This document shows, piece by piece, positions 34,001 to 44,100 of a DNA stretch of 64,000 nt. A program made the translations under genes and the position numbers. The stretch's first letter is position 1. The number at the start of each line of letters is the position of its first letter. The notes under the pieces are model-generated. The model did not search any database and had not been told where the DNA came from. It was given only the letters and a program-made list of their open reading frames with translations. This stretch comes from Ctenosaura bakeri. Lineage: Eukaryota > Chordata > Lepidosauria > Squamata > Iguanidae. The DNA is taken from assembly GCA_948474755.1 (NCBI GenBank), contig CAOLHI010002131.1, positions 62,001-126,000 on the forward strand. The letters run 5' to 3'.

Positions 34001-36740
34001 TTTATTTTATGTATCAAAATATTTATCTTGAGATCTCATGGCAGCAAACAGATCAAACAATATAAACAATCTCAGCAATTCCAAGTTAAAATCAGTAAAT
34101 AATTTAAACACAATAAAGATGTATTAACACAAATAACAGTTTTAAAAGGCTACAAGGGTTTTTAAAAACCATTTAGATGCTTAAAAGTGAATTTGTCCAA
34201 GAAAATAGCCAGGGCATTCCATACACATGGGGCCAAGCAGACAAGTCTCTGCTCCCTTGTTTTCCCCATTGTATTGTGCCCTACTGATGGAATACAGAGG
34301 AGGGCTTCTCTGGCAGTTCAAGGGTAGAGAACAACTGAGAGGATCCAGGAGAAGCAAAAGACTAATAAGAGACTAATAATGGATTTCTGGAAACTCCTCT
34401 TGCTGCTCTGCTCAGAGAGCCACGATGAGTCACCTGCCACTGCTGTTGTCTCTATTTTGGTTCTGTAGGTGGAGGCCCCGTGGATCAAGCATTTCATCAT
34501 CACTCACCGTGAGTCGGAAGTCTATACGACCCCGTACATCATACCTGGGTGAGGAAAACATAACCAACTCTGGGGGAATCTGGCAGCTCAAGCCAAAGAA
34601 GTACTGCTGGCCTTTTTCTCTTCTCTTCACTTGACCACTTCAGAGCATGTTGTTAGTTTACCACAGGAGTGGGCAACTGTCAAAGGCTGGGGGGCACATT
34701 AAGATCCCTCCCTGGGACCTCGGAGAGCTGCATGCCCTGCAAAACAATTCAAACTGTTTTGACACCAAATGCCCCCAAGCCCTCTCTAGGAGGCACAAGG
34801 GCATTTCTCCATGTTTTGGGGCTCACCCAGAAGAGACCTTTCTTACACAGGAAGCGTCCCAGAAGTCACCTTCTGTTTAAGAAACAGCCCAGGGGGCAAA
34901 AACATGGTGAAAATTCCCTCCATGGCCCCTAAAGTCTTCTTTGGGCAAAACTATGATTCCTAGGGAGACAGTGGGGGACATTTTGCCCCCCCCAGCTTAC
35001 TATGAATGACTCACAGAGCTAGCAGGCTTTGGAGATTATAGAAGTGGAAAGACGAACAACAGGTTGGCACAAACTGCCCTAAAATAATCCTCCCAGCTTT
35101 AGCCAGAAAAAGAACCCAGAGCACCCAAGAGAGGCTCCAAATTGATTTTGGTTTCAGAGATGGGTTTGCCCAAAGTTTCAAAGAGAATTTGCACACTTCA
35201 GAGGAGAGTGAGGAAGGGACACCTGGGGGCATTGAGTAGAGGTGTGGCCATCTGGGAAGGCCCAGCGGGCCAAAAACATCAGCCAGGCAAGGTCTGTCGA
35301 CCCACCTAGAAGTTGGAAGCATTGTACAGGAACCACCTGCAGACCAGAGCAGACATGGAAAGATTCCCACTTGCTTTCCCTGATTCTTCCCAGCGTAGTT
35401 TCAGCCAGATTTCCTTTCTTCCTTCTATGTTTGCTGCAGGAACAATGCAGTCACCTTGGGGGGTATATTTCAGCTGGGAAACTGGAGTGAAGAGAACAGC
35501 CCTCGGGACCACCAGCACATTTGGCAAGGGTGCTGCAAGCTGATGCCTAGCCTCCAGGTAGAGCCTCCAACCTAACCCTCCTGAGAAGAGGCAACGCTCC
35601 TCTGAGGACAGAACCTTTCATTGTGCAGCATCAGCAAGAAGTCCTCCCAGGGCTTGATAGCTGCTGGGCAGTGGGAAGTTTGGGGACAGAATGCAAGGCC
35701 AAGAGAACACCCCTCTGTGCCCCATCAAAAATGGGACTTATGCACACAACCTGCTCTTAGGTGCATATAAGTCACTAACGGGATGGCAGTCCAGGTGTAT
35801 ATGTGTGCCTCGTCATCTGAGGATGATGGAGATTGCAGTCCAATATATCTGGAAAACACTGGGTTGGAGAAAGCATTAAGGTTGGTGGAATGGAGAGAGA
35901 AGAACTGCTCTAGGGGTCTCCTCTAAGGAAGGCTTGTCTTATTGCTAACAAGAAGTGCAGGACACATTGCTCCATTATTGCTCTTCCCAGTCCCCGTGTC
36001 TTACTACCGGCACATGCCTGCAGAATGTAACCATGCAATCCTGAGTGCATGTTATTGTTTCCAGAAAGGCAAGATCCTCTCAGAATGGAGTGGTCTCCGT
36101 CCAACACGGTCAAAAGTTCGGTTAGAGCACGAGACTGTTCGTCATGGAATATCACAGTCAGAGGTAGGCAGCTTGCTGTGTGAGGCCTGAGTGTGGGATA
36201 AATCCATTTTTGTGTACCAGCCCTTGTATTGGCAATCTAATAAATGCTCAGGGAAGGGCTTTAATAACCCAAGCGGGGCATAATTCAGAGGCTGAATTCC
36301 TAGACATATTTATTAAGGCTGGCCTACTGAATTTAGTGAAACACCTGTGAGACCTGCCACAAAATCTTGCCATGTTTGGCATTCTACCTAGGCAAGCCTG
36401 CTCTTTTGTGGGATACTCTATTCCATCCTCTTTAACTGCCCTCAGTTTTCTGTTCTCCCTTTGTAGTAGTTACAGAATGACAGCTAAGTCACTTCAGGTC
36501 TAGCCGCACTCCTCTTTAATCCTTAAATCAATTGTCAAATTAACAGAAGAGTGCGTGAGAACATGCTCCGCTCCCCTACACCAGCTTTTCCTTTCCTTAT
36601 TCTTTCAGGTGATTCACAACTATGGACACGGAGGCTTTGGGCTCACAATCCACTGGGGCTGTGCGAGGGAAGCGGCCAGGCTATTTGGGAAGATCCTAGA
36701 AGGCAAGAAGGTGGCCAAGCCTGCCCGAGCCAACCTCTGA
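27861..36740 (+). CDS. DAO: DAO, D-amino-acid oxidase (complete coding region, 10 coding exons)
   Basis: FAD-dependent peroxisomal oxidase that deaminates neutral D-amino acids (D-Ser, D-Ala) to 2-oxo acids, with H2O2 and ammonia released. The ten exons join to 1041 nt, or 346 codons plus stop; the human protein has 347. All junctions are GT-AG and in phase. Seen: N-terminal dinucleotide fold [12 protein letters not shown] (G7, G9, G12), [13 protein letters not shown], active-site Tyr223 and Tyr227 (human Tyr224, Tyr228) in [10 protein letters not shown], substrate-binding Arg282 (human Arg283) in GLRPTR, and C-terminal FAD motif [11 protein letters not shown]. The lid loop is one residue shorter than in human DAO. 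The C-terminus is -RANL rather than -SHL. A TTTTTTAG acceptor 13 bp before the ATG implies an upstream non-coding exon. DAO converges with SVOP. Confidence 0.98.
28055..29337. other. DAO intron after coding exon 1
   Basis: 1.28 kb. Contains a fragment (28110-28200) resembling text also seen near 12420 and 34664. No other feature recognised. Confidence 0.6.
29338..29452 (+). CDS. DAO: DAO coding exon 2
   Basis: Residues 65 (split) to 103, including [10 protein letters not shown] and [11 protein letters not shown], as in other DAO proteins. Acceptor ATTATAG, donor GTAAGT. Confidence 0.97.
29797..30250 (+). mobile_element. L2-like LINE 3' end
   Basis: CCATTATGGAAAACTCTTTCC, TTAAAGCCTTTCGGGCTTAA, then ATTACCTTGAGATCCTCCGA and GATATAAATACAG. 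This is an L2-type 3' terminus ending ~70 bp before DAO coding exon 3. Confidence 0.6.
30323..30399 (+). CDS. DAO: DAO coding exon 3
   Basis: Starts [12 protein letters not shown] and ends FPGY plus AG of Ser129. Acceptor TTCTCTGCAG; the donor GTCTGG is weaker than the others. Confidence 0.97.
30693..30884. mobile_element. Palindromic MITE copy E
   Basis: 192 bp with termini GGCCATTTCCGCAC and mirror. Perfect ATG target duplication (30690-30692, 30885-30887). The private variant AATGCTGGGG/CCCAGCATT is in both arms. Lies in the DAO intron between coding exons 3 and 4. Confidence 0.9.
31069..31134 (+). CDS. DAO: DAO coding exon 4
   Basis: 66 nt encoding [21 protein letters not shown] between two split codons. 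Acceptor GATTTCAG, donor GTACGC. Too short for ORF finders; recognised by homology. Confidence 0.97.
31195..31484 (+). mobile_element. CR1 LINE fragment
   Basis: TTTAGCCTGGAGAAGAAATG, GACAACCATCTTTAAATATC and CAGGAAGAGCATCCTGATAG are CR1 3'-region text. It starts 60 bp after DAO coding exon 4. Confidence 0.85.
31485..31605 (+). mobile_element. 5'-truncated 5S-type SINE body
   Basis: GGCAAAACCACCTCTGAGTG, then CCTTGCCTAAGAAAACCCTGG and a tail with GGGGTCACCATAAGTCAACA match the reverse complement of the SINE body at 13318-13440. The 5S head is missing. Lies in DAO intron 5. Confidence 0.65.
32040..32094 (+). CDS. DAO: DAO coding exon 5
   Basis: 55 nt encoding [18 protein letters not shown] after the split Arg codon. 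Acceptor CATTCAAG, donor GTTAGT. Nested in a longer spurious frame (31900-32445). Confidence 0.96.
32589..32693 (+). CDS. DAO: DAO coding exon 6
   Basis: 35 codons, [14 protein letters not shown]...PGRGQIIK, holding the conserved NCTG of the FAD fold. The acceptor is TTTGTTAG at 32581-32588. A second AG five bases downstream (GACAG) would break the frame. Donor GTGAGT. Confidence 0.96.
32694..34468. other. DAO intron after coding exon 6
   Basis: 1.77 kb. Holds a short common repeat (33400-33500, CCTCCAGATGTTATTGAGC) and an A/T-rich L2-type stretch on the minus strand (about 33990-34320). No further gene. Confidence 0.55.
34469..34548 (+). CDS. DAO: DAO coding exon 7 (active-site lid)
   Basis: [13 protein letters not shown]...VYTTPYIIP plus GG of Gly231. 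It carries the two active-site tyrosines. Between the conserved His217 and second Tyr there is one residue fewer than in human DAO. Acceptor TTCTGTAG, donor GTGAGG. Confidence 0.97.
35440..35557 (+). CDS. DAO: DAO coding exon 8
   Basis: 39 codons after the split Gly: [20 protein letters not shown] to KLMPSLQ. Acceptor TTGCTGCAG, donor GTAGAG. Confidence 0.97.
36065..36163 (+). CDS. DAO: DAO coding exon 9
   Basis: 33 codons, [15 protein letters not shown] onward. Contains Arg282, which binds the substrate carboxylate. Acceptor GTTTCCAG, donor GTAGGC. Confidence 0.97.
36609..36740 (+). CDS. DAO: DAO coding exon 10 and stop
   Basis: [19 protein letters not shown] to the C-terminus PARANL and TGA. 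The glycine-rich motif closes the FAD pocket. The last three residues, ANL, are the probable peroxisomal signal. Confidence 0.98.
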   Translation: MIHNYGHGGFGLTIHWGCAREAARLFGKILEGKKVAKPARANL

Positions 36741-37552
36741 GCAGTTTAGGAAGACCTTTCTTCAAGCTCCTGCAGATTTCTGAGAAGCAGGTATATCTTC
36801 TGTTGACCTTGGAAGAAATGGTCCACCTTTGGGGACTACAACAGCCAGAGACTCTTCCATAAGGCCAATTATTGTAAAAACTATTCATTTATTCAACATA
36901 AAATATCCAGTGTGGAATCAAACTACTGAACATTGCATCATTAACAGAGAAACCAAGGAATATAGTACAACAAGCTCAGTATACAGAAATTTCATCTTCA
37001 CCATGAACACTTTAGAAACTGTACATTCAAACACAGTAGAGACATTCAAGTGTTCTTTTTTTTTTTCTGGCAAGCACTGAGGAATACAAAGATCATTCAT
37101 CACAGCGCATGTGGAGAACCACTTTCCTGTCACGACACTCTGCACGTTAACAAACTGGACAACCAACAGAATCCCAAATGTCACAATTAAGTTCAATCTC
37201 AAATGATGTGTTTTTTTTTTAAGGAATTCATCACCTGTTTCAAACAAAATCTTCAAAAGCAGTTGTTATATACATCTGTGATTTGTTGTTTTTTCCAAAA
37301 AAATGTGAGCATTTGTGGGCCTACACACATGCACGCACGCACACAGAGTGGCCTATATATTTGTTTTTCGGAAAAAGGGCAATGAAGGATTCCAGCTGCT
37401 CTCAATTCCACCTGATTTATACCTTTCAAGAAAAATCTGATTGTTTTAAATCGAGCATGATTCAGTCTGGAAATCCCTCATGGTAACTGCTCTTTAGCAA
37501 GAAGGTAGATTGTTGAATCGGTAGGGCTTATGAATACTTTTAGATACCATTT

Positions 37553-37558
37553 AATAAA
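37553..37558 (+). terminator. Candidate DAO polyadenylation signal
   Basis: The first AATAAA seen on the plus strand downstream of the DAO stop, about 810 bp away. The position is plausible, but a variant hexamer closer to the stop could be used instead. Confidence 0.35.
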
Positions 37559-40500
37559 ACCTATGAAGCAAATGTAATCCCAAAATGGTTGGTCGGATTT
37601 GTGTTGTGAATTCCACAACCCAACAGCATTTCAAACATTCTACTAATCTTTTAATCTTGGTGAGGACTTCTCCAGAAACACCAATCTGTCCTCCTGAGAA
37701 AAAATCCTGGTGTAGTAATGATGGTTCCCAGATTGGAGCAACCAAGTGCACCATGGGCAATGCAATCTTGGGCTCACCACTTATGGAACGGTCAAATCAT
37801 TCCCCACTTGCTGTCTCTGCATTTGTGGAAACATGGGATGGACTTGGAATTAGACTTAATGCAACTTCTGAGAAACCACAGCCACTTGCACAACCCATTT
37901 TTATGCTGGCATTGCACCCTGACAGAATCCCAGCCTCTGTGGGATGTTCTGAAATCTTGACTCGGTGCTGTGAAAGGGCAGAAGGGATTTGAAATCCAAA
38001 AAAATGCCAACTTAGGTTAGAAGACAAATGAAGAAACAAAAAACAAATCACAACGTTCCCTGATGTGTATCACTACCAACTCCATCCTGAGTATTTTATA
38101 GTAATGACAGTCTTCTAAAAGAGGCTCAAATCATCTTATCTTGGAAAACAAACTCTAATAGGGGCTTCTTTGGCCTTTTCCATTTGTTTGGCATTTTAGC
38201 AAACTACTTGAGGGCTCATGCCAGAGGCGTAGCTATGAGGTGAAAGGGGAGAATGAAGACATTGTGTGCGTGTAGGTGCCTTTGAGTATGAGGCTATTTA
38301 GGCCCATAATGTAGGGACTACTGTCCCAAGTAAGAATTCTAGCCCCCGATGAAATTTTCTTCCAGTCCCCAGATTTCTACTATTGCAGAGTGAGACCCTA
38401 ACATTTGTGCACACCTGGAACTCTTCTATTTGCTGTGTTTGCCTTCACTTGGGAAGGCCCCTGCCCCTTTTCTTGGGATGCCTAAACTGGATCTCTAAAG
38501 GCGCAACTGATGTTTTAAGTTACAGGGATTCTGGGAGCTGCAGTCCAAAAAAGGCATTTTCTTACACAGGCATCATGAAGATCCCAAATATATCTACCAA
38601 AGAGCTGCCTGAATTTCTTGCATGCTCTAAGACACTCCTTAAATACCTGCAGGTTGTCCTGCCATTCCATTCAGTTTGCAAACCCTCCTGAACTTAAACC
38701 ATTAGTAGTATTAGGAATCATCAGCACGCAATCACCCATATTGCGGCTGCAGAAACACAGCCAACGGAGCACTTAGGAGACGTTCCTGTTTTGGATGGCA
38801 GCTCCCCAAGTCCCCTGGCCTGTAAGGCCAGTGGCCATGCTGGCTTAGGGGACTCTGGGAGTTGCCTTGGGACTGAGTTTAACTACAGAACTCGGGTCTT
38901 TAGCACTGGACCAAATTTTTGGGCTTCCATGCTCTTCCCTCTCTCCTCTCCATTTCTGGACATTCTTCCAGTCTGATGAAGTCTTCCAGAAAGCTCAAAC
39001 ATTGGCATATTGTTCTGGAATTTTAGTTAGTCCTACTAAAAATATTACCCACCTACGTATTTTGAGCTTTCATTTAGTTTTCATGGAACAACGCATCTGC
39101 TGTTGTCTTTTGCCGTTAAAGATATAGTTTCACTCCAGATGCTTCCAGTCTCATTCCAGGGCATTCCAGGACATCTAAAAAATTTTTGGAGCACGATGCC
39201 CTTTGGACCAGAAATCTCCAGAAATCCACAAAATAAAAAGTAGGAAGTCAAGAAATATCTTCAACTGTCGTTCCCAAGGAACTGCTACTCAGAGATATAA
39301 AAGACATCTGAAACAACCCAGTCACCATCTCCACCTGGGGCATAATTTAGTGCCCAGGGAAAAGAAGTATAAATCCCCCTCAGATATGGACACCACCACT
39401 ATCTTGTGTATCAGGACAGGGACTGGGGATAGAAAAAGACGTCAAGAGGCATCCCCCCAGCAATTGCCCGGAGGCTCAGGAGCAATGCCACCCCCAGTCC
39501 AATTATAGCAATGTCCCTGATCATCGCCCCATCCTGTGGCAGTGAATTCCATAAATGATGTCTGTTCCAAAGGAGTAATTTATTTTTCAGAAGGGACCCC
39601 AGGTTATGAACCACTGGTCTATCACAACAAAAAGAAACAAAGACTACTGTGGCACCTTGGAGTATTACAAATGTACATGTGTATATTTATATTTGTAATT
39701 CAGCTTCACACTCCATGCATCTGGTGAACTGAGGTGTAGTCCACAAGCATGTGTGCCATCGTAAATATATTAGTCTTCAAGATGCTGTCAGATTCTTGGT
39801 GGACATTTATTTTGTCTGATTTGAACGGGATGCACATCAGTTTCTCTGGATGACCCCAAACTGTAGTATTATGAGAGAGGGAGAAGAATGTCTCACTTTG
39901 TCCACATCACTATCATGTCTGCTCCTTGAGTTGCCTTTAAAATGAAAATTAAATAGGCCCCGATGGAAAAATGCTTCTCATTACGGAAAGACTCCCAGTT
40001 CTTGGGGTGCTTGGTCAGTCCTTTCCAGCTGTACAGTATCCCTTCTGAGATGTGGCAACCCAAACTACATACAACAAATCTATATACTTCATCCTGTCTT
40101 GCGGACTTCACCTCTGCTACACCTCTGTATATTTCTTGGAGTGCCCCACAATTCCTCAAGAAACAAAAAAAGAATGGGGCAGGTGGCTTACAATAGATGG
40201 ACAATGGTTTGTGGGTACACACAGTTGTTCACGACTGGAAAAGCGCTAGGCCAGTGAATAATCCACTAGTGCATGAGACCCAACAGCGTGCTACGCTAGG
40301 AGTAAGTGTGCTTAGAGACAAGCTGGCTTACTTTGGGTTGTCACAGGCCTTAACTGGCTTGTAGATAGCAGAGTCGTAAGCCATGTTTGCTGAGCTGCTT
40401 GCTTGACGTAGAGCAACCGGCTTGGCACCAAGAATCTAAACATAGGGAAAGGGTGGGGAGGGTCGACCAGAAAAACATATCTGATAATTCTAGAAAAGCT

Positions 40501-40561
40501 TCAGCCTGAATCCTGTTGATAATCCCAACTAGAGTAGACTCAATGAATCAATCGTGGAATC

Positions 40562-40642
40562 AACAGATGTGGATTCCTGCATGGCAGGGGGTCAGGCTAC
40601 ATGGCCCTTGGGTCCCTTCCAACTTTTAGTTTCTATGATTTA
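40562..40642 (+). mobile_element. CR1 LINE 3' terminus
   Basis: GATTCCTGCATGGCAGGGGG, CCCTTGGGTCCCTTCCAAC and TTTCTATGATTTA. Lies just beyond the SVOP stop. Confidence 0.85.
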
Positions 40643-40998
40643 ATGAATGCTAAGTTATCACTGATTCAATGTGTCTACTCTAGTTAGGATTACCAACAGG
40701 ACTCAGGTCTTCTTCTCATCCTCCCTAGCTGCATCTCACTCTGTCCTGACGCACATGACACACACATACACACCCACCCACCCAGAGTCCGTTTCCATCT
40801 CTAGTACCTCTCCTTGCACAAGGGGATGGTGATGGGCGCAAGCGAAAAACAGGAGTCCAGGAGGACAAAGATTGAGCATTCTTGCTTTAGAAAAAACACA
40901 CAGCAGCGATGAGATGTTCCATTTCTCAGGCATTGGAAGGGTTGAGTTTTCCTGGCAAACTCCCCCAGATTTCCTGATCGTTGGGACTAACCTGCCTG

Positions 40999-41190
40999 TC
41001 ACCCCTGAGAGCCAGAGTTTGATCGGGGGACTCCGCGCCCAAACATCTCTTGTCCCCATTCTCGGTGGGTGGATTCCTGCAAGCCACGGCCTTTGGTTTC
41101 AATGGGCAGTAGGCAAGAAGCTAGAGCAGCAAGGAGGCAACATCCGCTATAAACGATCAGGGTCAGATAGACAGAGGACTCCAGCATCAC
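40999..41190 (-). CDS. SVOP: SVOP coding exon 16 and stop
   Basis: [20 protein letters not shown] (helix 12), the [10 protein letters not shown] motif and a tail ending RSNSGSQG. It lacks about five residues of the human tail before RSNSGSQ. Acceptor CTTTCCAG. A half-copy of the palindromic MITE lies 73 bp upstream. Confidence 0.97.
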   Translation of the reverse strand: MMLESSVYLTLIVYSGCCLLAALASCLLPIETKGRGLQESTHREWGQEMFGRGVPRSNSGSQG

Positions 41191-44100
41191 CTGGAAAGGG
41201 AGGGAAGGAGGGTGTCAGCAAAACTGCTGTGCTCACAGGTGCAGAGAGACAGAAAAGTCCAAGGCCATTTCCACACGAGACTGTTACAGTGCTATTATTC
41301 CACTTTCAACCTCTTATGGAATCCTGGGGTCTGCAGTTTAGAGAAGGGACCCCAGGGCCATGCAGCTTGCAGGCCACACTCTTCCCACTTCTGACCTAGA
41401 TTGTAGGTGGACCAAAGGCAGTCCCCCTAGTATGATCCAACTGCAACTCCCAGAAGCTCTAGTAAGCATCACCAGGGGTGAGGAATCCTGGAAGCTGCAG
41501 TTCAACAGCACCTGATGGAGGCCACAACTGGACCACCTGTGAGACAGACAGACACACACACACATTTCTCCATTCATTGCTTGTTCTCCCACCTGAATCC
41601 CTGTGGTCTCTGAATAAATCTGGGGGCAAAGAGAGAGAGCTGGTAGGAAACCAGGGTGGACAACTGTTTGGGATAAGTGGCCCCCACTTGGTGCCCCATG
41701 AGACCTTGCTGGGCCTTACCCTGCCACCACTGCAAAATATATTCCAAGAATATTCTGCCCCCAAATGCCTTTGAGGGGGCACGGGGTGCTTTTGCCATGT
41801 TGCTTTTGCAATGTCACTTTGCGATGTCACAGGGGGTGAATTGCACCCTGGCCCCCACACAGTTACCCACTCTTGTATTACAGGGACAGATGGATGGACA
41901 GAGAAACATCAGATGGACAGGAAGATTTTGTTCTACCTGTGCAATGAATGGTGTGATCAGTGCACCCACTCTGGCTACTCCACTACAGGTCCCCAGACCC
42001 AGGGCACGGGTGGCTGTGGGGTAAACCTGCAGACAAAGCCAAGAATGCATTTTTTAAAAATTAAGTTAGTTCTACCCTGCCCACAGGCCCTCTCCTGCCT
42101 TTGCACATGATCTTTGCTCCTACTAATGAACAGAGAGGAGGGTCTGCCCAGCACGTTGCAATGCTTATGTATGAATATAGCCCACTGGGCATCTCCCTGG
42201 ATCTGTGAAAACCTTGGTGCATTTATATCAACCAGGAGCCAGGAACAGCAGTCTGGAGGCCAGCAAGCTTTGTAGCTCTACAAATTCAGGCAAGGCTCCT
42301 GAGTTGCGCATAGCAGCACAAGGTTCACTGAGAGATGCTGCCCAGGTGGAGGAGCTGACCCTGGTGTCAGTAGCTTTCTGCAAGACCATATTGGCCCATC
42401 ACATCTGCTGATCGGTGCTGTGAAGAAAACTACCGTATCACCTCTGGCCACTTACAATGGTAGTGCTACAGTGCAGCTGAAATCAAGGTGACATGTCCCT
42501 TCTCTTACTAAGCTGCCTTGGTGGTGCGCATAAACTAGCATCTCATGCCAAAGTCCCTGGCTTCAGACACATAGTGCCTGCCACAGAGCTCCAAGGCCTT
42601 GGGCCCAGAACCTGTTTGAAACAGCCAGCTCCGAACCCCTCCCTGCAAGATGGAAAGGAGTGGGGTGCTTCCAATTGCAAGCACAAAGCAATTCTCTAAA
42701 AGAGAGCCAACCCAGCCTGCCCTTTGCATTGGAGACTGGGTGGCAGCCATTTCAATTCTAGGGTTGCTAGGTCGGCAGCATCCCAGTCTCAGTTTTCAGA
42801 GGCAAAACCTGAGCTAAGAGACGGACTTTTGTGATGTCCTTGGGATGTCCCGGGATGAGGCAGGCAAGAACCAGAAATGCTTCTGCGCTAATTAACTATG
42901 GAAATGAGCACAGGGTAAAAGTCACGTAAAACCCAACTAAGAGGTAGTATGGCAACCCAGAGTTGTGGTGACGGCACTTCACTCTTGCTTTGCTCCAAAT
43001 AGCATCATGCGCCTGCATGCATGCACCCATTGGCTTTCTCCTCAGTCCTCTCCCCTCCCTCCTGGCTTTTGCAAGCACCATACACCCTTGTGCCAGCTGG
43101 GAGTGGGTGGAGGTGAGTGCCCAGACTTGAAAGCCACCTCACTAATATCAAACTTTCTCCTTCTCTGGTGCTGCTCACTCTGAGATTTGTCTCCCCACCT
43201 GAAAATGCCAAGAAGTGCACTAAGTCCTTGAGACTTCAGCTGACACCCTGAAACCTGGCAACCTTATTCAGTTCACAGGAAAAAACTAAAACAACAACAG
43301 GGCTTCCAGGTTGGTCTCCCACTGGTGAGGTAAGACCATCACCAGCATCTTGGGTGTGTGTGTGTGCAGCCCACAGACTCCAGCGAAGCCTTTGGACCCC
43401 TTTGGGTCCCATTCCCAGGAGAAAGACGGCATACAAATATAATAAAGAAACAAACAAACAACCCAACTTTGAATCCTGCAGCAAGCCCTAGGCAACATGG
43501 GCACTGCCAGGACAGAACTTTTTGAGAGACATCTGACCACCTGGCTGAAAAGTTTGGAAATATTTTCTTAACTACAACCCCCAGAATCCTCTAGCCTACA
43601 TCACCAATAGCCTCTCTGGCTGCGGGATTTTGGGAGCAGTAGCCCAAACATGTGCCTTGTCTAAGCGCTGGTGACTACACATTTTATCTCTAAAGACTCC
43701 TCCCTGTGCACAACCGTAAGACCATAAAGTTAAGAGTTTAAATAACCTAATTTTACCACTGCTGAGGAAAGCAAAATGTCTCATAATCTCTCATTTTAGA
43801 AAATACCTGGTTTCCTTTCTTACCTCTGGGGTATAAACATAAGCAGCTTGAAATCCTCCTGAAATAAAAGCCCTCGCAATGAACAGGAGCACGGTGAGAA
43901 CCTTCCTATAAGAACAGAAGACACCATCTTGTTTGCATCCATAACTTCGCTGGTTCAGTGATTTGCACATCTGAGCCACCCTTGCAACTTCTCGAGGGCT
44001 GGCTCAAGTCATTTCTGACTTATGGTGACCCTAAGACCACCCTATCACACGGTTTCCTTGGCAGGATTGATTCAGAGGGGGTCTTCCGTGGCTCTCCTCT

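Larger units (their letters stand above)
36741..40998. other. DAO-SVOP tail-to-tail intergenic region
   Basis: 4.26 kb containing the 3' UTRs of both genes, which converge. The SVOP 3' end is not resolved. Minus-strand AATAAA occurs at 39579-39584 and 39806-39811, either of which could serve SVOP. No coding frame here resembles a known protein. Confidence 0.65.
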
